Positions 7,834 through 16,659 are shown, counted from the stretch's first letter. The stretch is DNA of 64,000 nt from Bacillus sp. Marseille-Q3570 (GCF_946151055.1 NZ_CAMGYZ010000001.1:310001-374000); one strand, 5' to 3'. A program made the numbers and translations. The notes: generated by a model from the sequence alone, not told the origin.

Positions 7834-8790
7834 CTAGATTTTTCTCATCGATTTTTCATACTGTTCATATTCCTTCCATGCCTTGAAACCGAAGGACTGA
7901 TAAAATTCATCCAACTCGGTCCAGTCGATGATGAGGTGTCGGCAGCCGCGTTCAACCGCTATGTTGATTGCTTTTTGAACGATTGCTTTACCATATCCTT
8001 TTTTCCTGTGTGACTTTTTGATTCCTAAAGGACCGATACCGCCGACCTTCTCTTCAAACAAGTAGTGCCAATATATATTGGGACCGATGACAGGGCTATC
8101 CAAACCATTCACTCGAACAAACCCTATGATTTCTTCTCCATACTTTGCAACGATAAAATGAGAACCATCTCCACCCTTTTTAAAATACTCCCGAGCCTCG
8201 TATTCCCAACGTCCAGGAAACGACTCTTCCATGAATGACAGGAATTGCATCTTCTCGCTCGGCTCCAATTCCGACATTGTAATTTCTGTTGTATCTATCT
8301 CTTCAGCATGATCAGGAGCCACACGATAAAAGTCTTTCACCTTATTCACCTCAACATACCCACGATTTTCAAACCACAGGTGTATGTTCGAGACGGTGGA
8401 GGGAATACCAGGAAAGTAATGATGGAAATCCCTTCCGAGTATGATTTTAGTAACACCGACGGACGCCAAGGCTTGTTCTGCTTTTATCAATAATTGATTT
8501 CCGATACCGTTGTTACGGGAATCATCTTTCACAAGCAATGCCTGTATCCAACCAATATTGGACGGCAAATGATCTTCGTTGTCTTTCGTAAACTTCGTTA
8601 TGATGAAGCCGATGACATTATTCCCTTCCATCACATACCAGGATCCTTCTGATAACACAAAAGGGCAATTCAGGCTGTTTTGTCGGAATAATCTTTCCGT
8701 AATTGGGAAATCACCTCCGATTTCTTCGTTCCACAGTCCACATAATTCCTCCAACGGCAATACCGTCTCATCCCATCTTACAAAGTTCAT
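7834..8790 (-). CDS. Tandem GNAT-family N-acetyltransferase
   Basis: Protein of 318 residues with two GNAT folds. The N-terminal copy (about 1-170) has IQALLVKDDSRNNGIGNQLL, an acetyl-CoA loop. The C-terminal copy (about 175-318) has IGPLGIKKSHRKKGYGKAIV, the canonical R/Q-x-x-G-x-G/A loop, and ends FYQSFGFKAWKEYE. It is the last gene of the amino-sugar operon, 15 nt after namZ and before a terminator. Similar two-domain proteins exist in Bacillus; the acceptor is unknown. The operon context makes an amino sugar or wall fragment possible, which is inference only. Confidence 0.8.
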   Translation of the reverse strand: MNFVRWDETVLPLEELCGLWNEEIGGDFPITERLFRQNSLNCPFVLSEGSWYVMEGNNVIGFIITKFTKDNEDHLPSNIGWIQALLVKDDSRNNGIGNQLLIKAEQALASVGVTKIILGRDFHHYFPGIPSTVSNIHLWFENRGYVEVNKVKDFYRVAPDHAEEIDTTEITMSELEPSEKMQFLSFMEESFPGRWEYEAREYFKKGGDGSHFIVAKYGEEIIGFVRVNGLDSPVIGPNIYWHYLFEEKVGGIGPLGIKKSHRKKGYGKAIVQKAINIAVERGCRHLIIDWTELDEFYQSFGFKAWKEYEQYEKSMRKI

Positions 8791-8805
8791 ACGATCCGCT
8801 CCTTT

Positions 8806-9954
8806 TCAACGGTACAACAAAACATTCCCGCGTTTTTCAATAAATTCATCGAGTAAAGATTCTTGAAGATGTAACCACTCTAGGATCGGCTTCTTTTCTT
8901 GCAGGTTCAACCGAAATTGATCTGTTCCGAGAATCAAATCGATCATGTATCGGGAGTCTTTGATTTGAATCCATTCAAATGAATCAGGATGAGTAGACTT
9001 CAAGGTTTCGATCATGGCAGATGCTGTTTCAACCGGTTTAAAGAGATCACGGTCAAACACATGTATGTGAAGACCCTGGCAGGTCTCCCCCTTATATTTG
9101 GAAATCGCGGGCTGGAAGACCACTTCTCGGAAAAGGACACCTTCTAAATCATAACCATCCAATTGCTGCATCCATTTATATGGGTCGATCCATGGTGCAC
9201 CCACCCATTCAAACGGTTTTGTCGTCCCTCTGCCTTCTGAGACGTTGGTTCCTTCGAAAAAGCATGTGCCAGGATAGACTTGTGCCATCTCAACAGAAGG
9301 GGCATTCGGTGATGGGGGGATCCATGTCAAACCTGTGTCCTCAAACCACATCACTCGCTTCCAATTTTTCATCGGGATGACTGTGAGATCTGTATTGAAG
9401 TTGAATTCATCATTGAAGTATTTTGCCAATTCTCCAACTGTCATTCCGTGCCTGATCGGCAGTTGATAATTGCCGATGAATGAGGCGTATTGCATGTCTA
9501 ATCGATTCCCTTCGATGCGGTTTCCAGAAATCGGATTGGGACGATCACAGACGATGTACTTCTTACCGAGTTGACCTGCAAGTTTCATCGTATTAGCCAG
9601 AGTATAAATATATGTATAAAAACGAACGCCGAGATCCTGGATATCGAATACCAGCAAGTCAATCGTTTCCAGCCATTCTTCTTTAGGAGTTTTATTCTTC
9701 CCATACAAGCTATAAACAGGAAGTCCGGATCGTTCATCCGTTTGGTGATCGATATGCTCCCCCTCTTTCACCTGCCCCCGCAGACCATGTTCCGGAGAAA
9801 AGATCGCTGTGACATTCAATCCGCATGCCAGCAAAGCATCGATACTCATTTGTAAATCTGCAGTAACTGAAGTGTGGTTGATGATGAGACCGATGTTCAA
9901 CCCTCTGTAATCCTCATGATTTTTCATGAGTACCATCAAGCCCGTATGCACCAT
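8806..9954 (-). CDS. namZ: NamZ-type exo-beta-N-acetylmuramidase (DUF1343), apparently cytoplasmic
   Basis: Homologue of Bacillus NamZ/YbbC, which releases MurNAc from non-reducing ends of peptidoglycan fragments. About 382 residues: GLIINHTSVTADL, AIFSPEHGLRG, DLLVFDIQDLGVRFYTYIYT, CDRPNPISG and the GTNVSEGRGTTKPFE block are all present. Known NamZ proteins are exported, but here neither possible start gives a hydrophobic signal sequence; residue 1 is followed almost at once by the catalytic fold. The ATG at 9954 follows the kinase stop codon by one base with GAGGGG upstream, so the two are translationally coupled. Intracellular cleavage of imported MurNAc disaccharides is the simplest reading. 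Confidence 0.88.
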   Translation of the reverse strand: MVHTGLMVLMKNHEDYRGLNIGLIINHTSVTADLQMSIDALLACGLNVTAIFSPEHGLRGQVKEGEHIDHQTDERSGLPVYSLYGKNKTPKEEWLETIDLLVFDIQDLGVRFYTYIYTLANTMKLAGQLGKKYIVCDRPNPISGNRIEGNRLDMQYASFIGNYQLPIRHGMTVGELAKYFNDEFNFNTDLTVIPMKNWKRVMWFEDTGLTWIPPSPNAPSVEMAQVYPGTCFFEGTNVSEGRGTTKPFEWVGAPWIDPYKWMQQLDGYDLEGVLFREVVFQPAISKYKGETCQGLHIHVFDRDLFKPVETASAMIETLKSTHPDSFEWIQIKDSRYMIDLILGTDQFRLNLQEKKPILEWLHLQESLLDEFIEKRGNVLLYR

Positions 9955-9955
9955 T

Positions 9956-10924
9956 CTAGTCACCCCTCGCAAATGAATCATGCAGAGTTTTCACGAAATC
10001 CTCTGGACAAGTACCATGTAATACCTGATAACTTTCGATAACGGAACCGACAACAGGGGGAGATTTGGGCAGAATCAACTTGACACCCTCAGGAAGATCC
10101 TTTTGTAACAATGGCAATAGAATGTCACTGCTTTTAAAAACACTGCCCGTCAAGACGACATTCATTTGATCTAAACCTTTAAAATGGTTGTGAATGATAT
10201 GAGAAATGCTTTTCGCGATTTCATCAGCAGCCTGTTTGACGATATCTACTGCCTCTTTATCATCTAATCGTGCTGCTGCAAAGACATCTTCACAAACAGA
10301 GGCGATCCTGCTCCTGCTTTCGCTCGTCCCATAGATAACAGGGATGAGTTCTGGTGGTGATGAGATTCTGAACCTTTTGAGGACGAACTCTGCCAGCATC
10401 GTCGGTTGTATGAATCCATCATAAGCTTCGAATACTTTCTGGAGCGCAAGCCTTCCGATGCCGAACCCGCTTCCAGTATGATCCAATAAATAGCCCCATC
10501 CACCTGATCGTACCACGTTTTTATCGGCTGTGACCCCGAATGTGATGGATCCTGTTCCGGCAATATTGACAATGCCAGGTTCACCGTCCGTACCCGAATA
10601 GAGAGCTGTTAACGCGTCATGACAGAGTTGTACAGTTGTTCCTTCTGGGAATTTCGATTTCAATAACAGCCGTAATTCATCTTTCGAGTGGCTGTTCTCT
10701 GTGCCTGCGACTCCTGCACATACACTTTTGATTTGCGAAAACTGTTCCTGATGATTTTGTTTCAGCTGTCCAAAAAGATCATCCATCGTCTTTTCGATTT
10801 CCTTCAACGTGACGGATACCGGGTTACTCGGTCCTCCATGATGACAGGCAATAAGTTCACCTCTATCGTCTACCAGCGCAACTGCAGTCTTGGATCCTCC
10901 CCCATCAATCCCCAGATAGTACAT
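9956..10924 (-). CDS. BadF/BadG-type sugar kinase (N-acetylglucosamine/N-acetylmuramate kinase)
   Basis: ATP-dependent kinase of about 322 residues in the BadF/BcrA ATPase family, which includes the MurK and NagK salvage kinases. Visible motifs are the phosphate-1 loop YYLGIDGGGSKTAVALVD, the SVCAGVAGTE segment, NIAGTGSITFG (phosphate-2) and GGWGYLLDHTGSGFGIGR. It likely phosphorylates GlcNAc and/or MurNAc at O-6 to feed NagA and MurQ. The ATG at 10924 lies 7 nt after AGGAGG; the in-frame GTG two codons upstream is too close to that site. It overlaps the nagR 3' end by 20 nt. Confidence 0.85.
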   Translation of the reverse strand: MYYLGIDGGGSKTAVALVDDRGELIACHHGGPSNPVSVTLKEIEKTMDDLFGQLKQNHQEQFSQIKSVCAGVAGTENSHSKDELRLLLKSKFPEGTTVQLCHDALTALYSGTDGEPGIVNIAGTGSITFGVTADKNVVRSGGWGYLLDHTGSGFGIGRLALQKVFEAYDGFIQPTMLAEFVLKRFRISSPPELIPVIYGTSESRSRIASVCEDVFAAARLDDKEAVDIVKQAADEIAKSISHIIHNHFKGLDQMNVVLTGSVFKSSDILLPLLQKDLPEGVKLILPKSPPVVGSVIESYQVLHGTCPEDFVKTLHDSFARGD

Positions 10925-11657
10925 AGTCACCCTCCTGCTCCATTTCGATCGAAAAATGATAACGGTCTGCTCGGAACACCGTCTTTACCGTCTCGAATGG
11001 TTCACCACTGCTCAGATAAGTCGTCCTATTGACAATCAATACTGGACTTCCAGGTCCGATATCCAACAGGAAACCATCCCTTTCGCCAACAAGTGAAGCT
11101 TCGATTTGCTGTACCGCTCTATGAATCTCCAATTTCAATTCATTCCTGACAAAATCGTAGATAGACCCTCCTGTATCCTTCTCAGTAAGGTTGGAAAAAA
11201 GTTTGATAGGAAGATAAGCTGTCTCAATTGCAACAGGCTCTTCATTAGCAAACCTGATCCGCTCCAGCTCGATCACTTTTTTGTCGGTTTCGCATTCCAG
11301 TTTTTTGAGGATATGTTCCGGTGGATTTATAAGCGTTTTGAAAGAGATCACTTTTGTGGATGGTTCGATTCCTCGCCGTCTCATGTCTTCTGAAAAACTT
11401 GCGATCCCTTTCAGCTGATAACCGATTTTCGGTGCAGAAACAAACGTGCCTTTTCCCCTCTCCCGATACAAGACTCCTTTATTCACCAGATTGTTGATTG
11501 CCTGCCTCACTGTCATCCTGCTGATTTGAAATTTCTCTGATAGCTCACGTTCAGATGGAATAAGATCACCTGTATGATAACCTCCTTTTTTTATTTCTGT
11601 TTTCAAGTATTGTTCAACCTGGGTATATAGCGGTAAAGTGGAGTGTTTATTGATCAT
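10905..11657 (-). CDS. nagR: GntR/HutC-family repressor of amino-sugar use
   Basis: Cytoplasmic DNA-binding regulator of 250 residues. The N-terminal winged helix (about 8-75; LIPSERELSEKFQISRMTVR, YRERGKGTFV) is followed by a UTRA effector domain (about 95-240) that binds phosphosugars such as GlcN-6-P or GlcNAc-6-P in the NagR/DasR group. The ATG at 11657 has GGAGGA 5 nt upstream and overlaps the nagB stop by 11 nt. Its likely target is the dre-type palindrome in front of nagA, giving autoregulation. I infer NagR from context; the fold alone says only GntR-HutC. Confidence 0.88.
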   Translation of the reverse strand: MINKHSTLPLYTQVEQYLKTEIKKGGYHTGDLIPSERELSEKFQISRMTVRQAINNLVNKGVLYRERGKGTFVSAPKIGYQLKGIASFSEDMRRRGIEPSTKVISFKTLINPPEHILKKLECETDKKVIELERIRFANEEPVAIETAYLPIKLFSNLTEKDTGGSIYDFVRNELKLEIHRAVQQIEASLVGERDGFLLDIGPGSPVLIVNRTTYLSSGEPFETVKTVFRADRYHFSIEMEQEGDYVLSGD

Positions 11658-12393
11658 CGGGATCCTCCTCTCCTTTTTCGAGTGCATCTTTTGTAACGAT
11701 CAATGTGACGGATGGATGTTCATTCAAGACGGTAACCGGCCAGTCCTGATCGATGGTTCCACTCAACAATGCGTGAACTGCCTCAGATTTTTCCGGACTT
11801 GAGGCTAATAAGAGAATCGATCTGCTTTTCATGATCGTTGATATCCCGACTGTAATCGCCTGAGAAGGAACTTCCTCCTTTCGATCAAAAAATCTTGCAT
11901 TCGCCTTTCTCGTACTTTCCGTCAGTTCCACTACATGCGTCTTCGATTCGAACGATGTTCCTGGCTCATTGAACCCGATATGTCCATTTCTCCCGACTCC
12001 TAAGATCTGAAGGTCTACTCCGCCCACTTGTTCAATCACCTTTTCATATCTGAGACACTCTGCTTGAAGATTCGCGCTCAGGCCGTCTGGAACGAGAGCA
12101 TTGTCAATAGATAGGTTGAGTGGTTCATATAGGTGTTCATAAATATAGCGCCAATAGCTTTCTTCATGATCACGAGCCAAACCGACATACTCATCTAAAT
12201 TCACGGTCGTTATCTTTGATAAGTCAAGGGTTTCATTGAGGACTTTATCAACCAGGTGCTCATATGTTCTTGCCGGTGTCCCTCCGGTTGCTACTCCTAA
12301 TACTAGATCCGGATTCCTTTTTATCTCATCAAATAAGATCAAAGAAGCCCTTACGCTCATCTCCCGCTCATCATTAACCGTAATCACATTCAT
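11647..12393 (-). CDS. nagB: Glucosamine-6-phosphate deaminase
   Basis: Converts GlcN-6-P to fructose-6-P and ammonia, the step that delivers amino sugars to glycolysis. The 248 residues show GVATGGTPARTYEHLV (phosphate-binding loop), TTVNLDEYVGLARDHEESY with the catalytic Asp, and LGVGRNGHIGFNEPGTSF with the catalytic His. The ATG at 12393 is 4 nt after the nagA stop, with GAGGGG inside the end of nagA. The extra acidic C-terminal tail (EKGEEDPDDQ) overlaps the ribosome-binding site of nagR. It is the monomeric short form typical of Firmicutes. Confidence 0.96.
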   Translation of the reverse strand: MNVITVNDEREMSVRASLILFDEIKRNPDLVLGVATGGTPARTYEHLVDKVLNETLDLSKITTVNLDEYVGLARDHEESYWRYIYEHLYEPLNLSIDNALVPDGLSANLQAECLRYEKVIEQVGGVDLQILGVGRNGHIGFNEPGTSFESKTHVVELTESTRKANARFFDRKEEVPSQAITVGISTIMKSRSILLLASSPEKSEAVHALLSGTIDQDWPVTVLNEHPSVTLIVTKDALEKGEEDPDDQ

Positions 12394-12397
12394 ATCA

Positions 12398-13558
12398 TCA
12401 ACCCCTCGTATAAGCAATTTCTCCGCGGCAAATCGTCATTTTCAACTCTAGATTTTCATCAAGTACAATCAGGTCGGCATCTTTCCCTATATCAATGGAC
12501 CCTTTTCGATCGTAGACGCCGTACTGTTTTGCAGGATTGATTGATGACATGAAAATTATAGCCTCAATATCAGCCTTTGTGAAAGTTGATATATTTTCGA
12601 AAGCTTTCTGCATCGTCAATACGCTGCCTGCTAAAGTACCATCCTGCAGGGTCGCTTTACCGTCTTCCACATAGACCTCCTGGCCACCTAAATCATAACT
12701 GCCATTCCCTAAACACTTGGCTCTCATTGCATCCGTGATCATCAAAAGTCCCCGTTTTCCTTTAATCTCATAAGCAAGCCGAATCATTTCAGGAGCACAA
12801 TGGAGTCCATCAGCAATGATTTCAGCTAAAGCTCCAGAAGTTAGAAAAGCAGCGCCAACGACACCGGGCTCTCGGTGATGCATAGAGCGCATACCGTTAT
12901 AAAGATGGGTGAACTGTTTCGCCCCTGCCTCTAAAGCCCTGTGGATTTCTGCATAGGTCCCATCACTATGGCCGATCGACGCCACAATCCCCAGACTGGT
13001 GATTTCCTTGATAAAATCAAGTGCACCCTCAATCTCTGGCGCAATCGTTACCACTTTAATGTTGCTGCCTGATAATCTGTTCCAATGGTTGAAGGCATCC
13101 ACGTCCGGTGTCTGGATATATTTTGGATTTTGGGCACCTCTCTTTTTTTCAGAAATGAATGGACCCTCCAGGTGAATGCCGATAACATCCGATTTCCCTC
13201 TTTCGTTATGCGTTGTCATGTACTCAAAGACCGAAGTAAGGGCTTGTTCGATTTCATGACCTGGGGCAGTCATCGTCGTAGGCAAAAAACTTGTCGTCCC
13301 TTCAGCCACAAGAGCTTTTGCCATTTCATCGATCGATTCAACCGTTCCATCCATGACATCATGTCCGTTTGCACCATGAATATGGCCATCGATCCGGCCA
13401 GGTAAAACGAGGTCACCATCTTCCAGTTCGATATCAGAAGACCCTATCGTTTGATCGCTTAAAGCTTTGATTTTACCGTTTTCAATATGTATAGTCGCTG
13501 ACTGGAAACTTTGCTCACCAATAAAGACTTTGCCTCCAGTAATCGTCTGAATCGTCAT
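12398..13558 (-). CDS. nagA: N-acetylglucosamine-6-phosphate deacetylase
   Basis: Metal-dependent amidohydrolase of about 386 residues that converts GlcNAc-6-P to GlcN-6-P plus acetate. The motifs are in the expected order: GRIDGHIHGANGHDVMDG (metal HxH), HLEGPFIS (metal Glu), SIGHSDGTYAE, QFTHLYNGMRSMHHREPG, and MITDAMRAK with the catalytic Asp. I use the ATG at 13558 (MTIQTITG...), which has AGAGGTG 6 nt upstream; an in-frame GTG 9 nt further up falls inside that site. It is the first gene of the nagA-nagB-nagR-kinase-namZ-GNAT operon, directly downstream of the promoter and operator at 13579-13615. Confidence 0.96.
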   Translation of the reverse strand: MTIQTITGGKVFIGEQSFQSATIHIENGKIKALSDQTIGSSDIELEDGDLVLPGRIDGHIHGANGHDVMDGTVESIDEMAKALVAEGTTSFLPTTMTAPGHEIEQALTSVFEYMTTHNERGKSDVIGIHLEGPFISEKKRGAQNPKYIQTPDVDAFNHWNRLSGSNIKVVTIAPEIEGALDFIKEITSLGIVASIGHSDGTYAEIHRALEAGAKQFTHLYNGMRSMHHREPGVVGAAFLTSGALAEIIADGLHCAPEMIRLAYEIKGKRGLLMITDAMRAKCLGNGSYDLGGQEVYVEDGKATLQDGTLAGSVLTMQKAFENISTFTKADIEAIIFMSSINPAKQYGVYDRKGSIDIGKDADLIVLDENLELKMTICRGEIAYTRG

Positions 13559-13578
13559 ACACTTCACCTCTATTATCC

Positions 13579-13608
13579 AGTATATAAAAATGCTGGTACA
13601 GTTGTCTA
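13579..13608 (-). promoter_or_regulatory. Promoter of the nag operon
   Basis: Minus-strand TAGACA (13603-13608), an 18-nt spacer and TATACT (13579-13584); both hexamers match the sigma-A consensus at 5 of 6 positions. The -35 box lies inside the NagR-like operator, so repressor binding would block RNA polymerase. Confidence 0.65.
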
Positions 13609-13615
13609 TACCAGC
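13599..13615 (-). promoter_or_regulatory. NagR (dre-type) operator
   Basis: Minus strand GCTGGTATAGACAACTG closely resembles the NagR operators TTGGTATAGATCA known from Bacillus. It sits within a larger palindrome ATGCTGGTA ... TACCAGCAT (about 13590-13617). It overlaps the promoter -35 and is 41 nt before nagA. Confidence 0.65.
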
Positions 13616-13651
13616 ATAGGAGAAAGCCGGGTTTTAGCGAAGGCTGAGCCT

Positions 13652-13684
13652 AAAAAAAGCCTGCCGAGCTTATACTCAGCAGAC
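13652..13684 (-). terminator. Terminator of the MFS gene upstream of the nag operon
   Basis: Minus-strand stem CTGCTGAG/CTCGGCAG with flanking pairs, a short TATAAG loop and a TTTTTTT tail. It starts about 24 nt after the MFS stop codon and separates that operon from nagA. Confidence 0.85.
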
Positions 13685-13707
13685 CTCTCTTATTTTCCCC
13701 TATATAC

Positions 13708-14964
13708 TTAATCAAAATTCCGCAGCCCAGGAACTTTCATGAAGATGATAACGGCGAAGATGACAATCAATAACGCACCAGTCAGCATAATCGATGTTAT
13801 GTCAGCTCCGATTGAAAGAACACCTGAAGTAATCGCAAACGATACCGGTACGAGTCCGAGGGAAGCCATGGATAACAAGCTCATCACACGCCCCATCATT
13901 TCTTCTTTCACTGCGGATTGAATAGCAGCAATGATCGGGATATTGATAACTGAGAAGGTACTGCCTAACAGTGCGATTAGAATCAAGCTTTGCCACAAAG
14001 CTTCTGTGAAGCTGAAAAGTGCGAAGAACAATCCTGATCCCATTACCGCGAATATGACGACAAGACCTCTGTTCTTCCGGACATTCAAAATCCCGACGAT
14101 AATTGAGCCTACAAGCATTCCGCCTGCAAAAGTTCCTTCAAGATAACTGAAGTCCAGCGAATTCCCGCCTATCACATTTTTAACGAAAAGCGGCAACCCC
14201 ATCTGCAATGGTCCGACCATGAATAGATTGATAAAGACAGCAAACAACAAAAGGGAACTTAAGAATGCTGATTGTTTTACATAAGTGACTCCTTCTTTGA
14301 TGGAAGTGAGCAGGTTTGATGGTGACTGATTTTCCGAAGTACCTTCCTTCTTTTTGACTCGGATCAGGAGTATCGAGATACTTGCGATGATGAGTAAAAC
14401 AGCAGTGAGAGAAAAGGCGAGTACGTAGGTACCTAATGCGATGATCGCACCGGCAAGCATCGGGCCGACTATGAAAGAAGACTGGCTTGTCATTTGGATG
14501 ACTGAATTCGCTCTAGTCAATTGTTGCTTATCAATCAACGAAGGTAACAGTCCTCCGTTAGCTGGCCAAAAGAACGCATCCAATATCCCGAAAACAAGGG
14601 CAAACGAAACGAACGACCAGATTGATACCTCCCCAAACAGAAGCCATACGACGAGCGCTATTGCCACAAAGGCCCGAAGAATATCTGATAAAAACATGAT
14701 GACATTTTTGCTGAAACGATCAGCTACTGCACCACCTAATACCATAAAGAGTACACGCGGAACACTCGACGCAATATACACCAAACCTAGAGAAGCTTGC
14801 AGGTTCATCACTTCAACAACATACCATGCTTGGGAGAACATGAAGATCGCCAGTCCGAAACTAGAGCAAAGCCCGGCAATCCATAACAATAAAAAATTTC
14901 GATTTTTCCATATCGCAGGGGAGGTTTCCCCTTGTTGTGGCCGTGTTTCAACAACCGCTTCCAT
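13708..14964 (-). CDS. MFS efflux transporter (MFS_3/EntS-like)
   Basis: Transporter of 418 residues with 12 predicted membrane helices. LGGAVADRFSKNVIMFLSDI is the motif-A loop between helices 2 and 3, with a central charged loop near residues 205-220 (RVKKKEGTSENQ). The pattern is that of the EntS/macrolide-efflux group, which exports siderophores or drugs; the substrate is not visible. GGAGGCGATAGT precedes the ATG. It is the third gene after a GNAT protein and a TetR repressor in the same orientation, 102 nt after the latter, so it is a likely TetR-controlled efflux pump. Confidence 0.85.
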   Translation of the reverse strand: MEAVVETRPQQGETSPAIWKNRNFLLLWIAGLCSSFGLAIFMFSQAWYVVEVMNLQASLGLVYIASSVPRVLFMVLGGAVADRFSKNVIMFLSDILRAFVAIALVVWLLFGEVSIWSFVSFALVFGILDAFFWPANGGLLPSLIDKQQLTRANSVIQMTSQSSFIVGPMLAGAIIALGTYVLAFSLTAVLLIIASISILLIRVKKKEGTSENQSPSNLLTSIKEGVTYVKQSAFLSSLLLFAVFINLFMVGPLQMGLPLFVKNVIGGNSLDFSYLEGTFAGGMLVGSIIVGILNVRKNRGLVVIFAVMGSGLFFALFSFTEALWQSLILIALLGSTFSVINIPIIAAIQSAVKEEMMGRVMSLLSMASLGLVPVSFAITSGVLSIGADITSIMLTGALLIVIFAVIIFMKVPGLRNFD

Positions 14965-15066
14965 ACTATCGCCTCCAACTTATAACCTCACTACCATTTT
15001 CTTCTAACCCTCTACTCTTTCACACTGTCTCAAGGCGGTTTTTGATCTCCGTCTCAAGTCTGAGTT

Positions 15067-15669
15067 TTACTTTTTCAGATATTGATACACCATCTGTTCA
15101 TACAACCGCATCATGCTCTTAAGTTCTGAATCGTCCTTATGGAAGAGTAATTGCACTAAGATCCCATCCCATATAGACCAGAAGAGTTTCGAAAAATCAT
15201 CTACCTGGATGGTTTCTTTGAATTCCCCTTTTTCGATCCCCTCCTCCACGATTTCCTTGATCAAAGAGGTGAACATTTCTACCCTTTCGGTAAACAGCGC
15301 TTCCTTATCGTTTCTTGATATATATATCCAAAACTCGAACTGGACCGAAATCTTATTGAAATCTTCATTACCGACTGAACCACTGATCAAGTGTTGAAAG
15401 ATGTATTTAAGTTTGGCAGAGGCGTTATCTTGTTTTGCCAGTTGTTTTTTGATTTCGAGAAATTGTTCAGCACTTTTTTCATTCAAACTATAGAAAATTT
15501 CCTCCTTGCTTGAAAAGTATAAGTAGATCGATCCTTTACTCGTTCCAGATGCCTTTGCGATGTCATCCACCGTTGTCTCACTGAATCCTTTGTCTGCAAA
15601 ACATTGAGCTGCGGCATCTAAAATGACTGCTATTTTCTCTTCCTTATACTTTTTCGATACTTTTGGCAT
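15067..15669 (-). CDS. TetR/AcrR-family transcriptional repressor
   Basis: Regulator of 200 residues. The N-terminal TetR helix-turn-helix covers about residues 10-55 (AAQCFADKGFSETTVDDIA, KASGTSKGSIYLYFSSKEEI), followed by a helical ligand-binding domain of the YsiA/FadR-like size. It overlaps the end of the upstream GNAT gene by 26 nt, showing co-transcription, and precedes the MFS pump. The weak GGAGC site lies about 11 nt upstream of the ATG. The palindrome at 16583-16602 in front of the operon is its likely operator. The inducer is probably a pump substrate (inference). Confidence 0.88.
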   Translation of the reverse strand: MPKVSKKYKEEKIAVILDAAAQCFADKGFSETTVDDIAKASGTSKGSIYLYFSSKEEIFYSLNEKSAEQFLEIKKQLAKQDNASAKLKYIFQHLISGSVGNEDFNKISVQFEFWIYISRNDKEALFTERVEMFTSLIKEIVEEGIEKGEFKETIQVDDFSKLFWSIWDGILVQLLFHKDDSELKSMMRLYEQMVYQYLKK

Positions 15670-16561
15670 TGCTTTCGATCGGCTCCTTTATGACTTTTTC
15701 CATACATACCTGACTGATCATCGTCGAGAACCCTCTGTTCATTACGGTTTCATATTGAGGTTTCGCTTCCCTAGAGAGATTGATGATGAGACGTTTACAG
15801 GATTGTTTCGGCTCCAAAACCTTATGCAGCAAAGCGTCGATCAGATTGTACGGATTATTGAAATCTGCGTCTACACCTAGTTGATGAAGGACGATGACAG
15901 CTGCGTTTCCATCTGGTTTGAAACTCCGTCGATATAGTGCATATCCTACCTGCTTACCTTCCTGTGAAGCAACCACTGCTTCACCATTCGCTGCACTTTG
16001 CCACTGTGTCTGCCATGGACTCTCTTTTTGATAAAAACTCAACTTACTGACTTGTTCAGGTGTCGTATGTTCAAAATCATATTCAGGCGATATTTCAAAG
16101 TCTTCAAAGTGTGGTTGCAATGGACCATCTTGTTGTAAAAAGTCCACCCTGTCCGTGATTTCATATCCAAGTGATTCATAAAGTTTGATTGCAGCAGAGT
16201 TTTCGTTAATCGCTTCAAGTGTCGCAGTATCGACTGCTTTCCGTTTGTAAATTTCTATAGTTGATTCCATCATTTTTTTTCCGATACCCGTTCTTCTGAA
16301 TTCCGGAGCTACCCCCGTCCCCCCGTTATAACTGATTGTTTTGCCATCAACAATCCTGAATCCGTTCAACACGATCCCAGCAGGCACTCCATCCACGTAT
16401 GCCACAATCGAGTCTTCAGCAGAGAGGCCTTCATGGACCATGCGCTGTATGAAACGATCGACCGTCATTGTCATTTCTGTAAAATACCCTTTGAATCCTG
16501 AATTCCAAGCCTCAACTACATCCGTCAGCGGGCAAGATGATACTCGCTTGATTTCTATCAT
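15644..16561 (-). CDS. GNAT-family N-acetyltransferase
   Basis: Protein of 305 residues. The N-terminal acetyltransferase domain (about 1-140) carries GGTGVAPEFRRTGIGKKMM, the acetyl-CoA pyrophosphate loop, and ATLEAINENSAAIKLYESLGY. A second, more degenerate GNAT-like half follows (about 160-300, with SFYQKESPWQTQW). Two-domain GNATs of this type are common in Bacillus but rarely characterised. It has an AGGAGGAG site 8 nt upstream and is the first gene of the GNAT-TetR-MFS operon. With a repressor and an exporter next to it, acetylation of a toxic compound is a reasonable but unproven role. Confidence 0.82.
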   Translation of the reverse strand: MIEIKRVSSCPLTDVVEAWNSGFKGYFTEMTMTVDRFIQRMVHEGLSAEDSIVAYVDGVPAGIVLNGFRIVDGKTISYNGGTGVAPEFRRTGIGKKMMESTIEIYKRKAVDTATLEAINENSAAIKLYESLGYEITDRVDFLQQDGPLQPHFEDFEISPEYDFEHTTPEQVSKLSFYQKESPWQTQWQSAANGEAVVASQEGKQVGYALYRRSFKPDGNAAVIVLHQLGVDADFNNPYNLIDALLHKVLEPKQSCKRLIINLSREAKPQYETVMNRGFSTMISQVCMEKVIKEPIESNAKSIEKV

Positions 16562-16582
16562 GAATTTCTCCTCCTTTTACAT

Positions 16583-16602
16583 AAAACTGACTGGTTAGTT
16601 TT
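16583..16602. promoter_or_regulatory. TetR-type operator
   Basis: AAAACTGACTGGTTAGTTTT is a 9-2-9 inverted repeat with one mismatched pair. It lies between the promoter at 16613-16641 and the start of the GNAT-TetR-MFS operon, the usual place for TetR autoregulation. Confidence 0.7.
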
Positions 16603-16612
16603 TTATATTCCC

Positions 16613-16641
16613 ATTATGAACCAATTGTGACGAAAAATCAA
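16613..16641 (-). promoter_or_regulatory. Promoter of the GNAT-TetR-MFS operon
   Basis: Minus-strand TTGATT (16636-16641), a 17-nt spacer and CATAAT (16613-16618). The operator palindrome begins about 11 nt downstream of the -10 box, covering the transcription start region. Confidence 0.6.
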
Positions 16642-16659
16642 GAAAAAACTGGAAATTAC

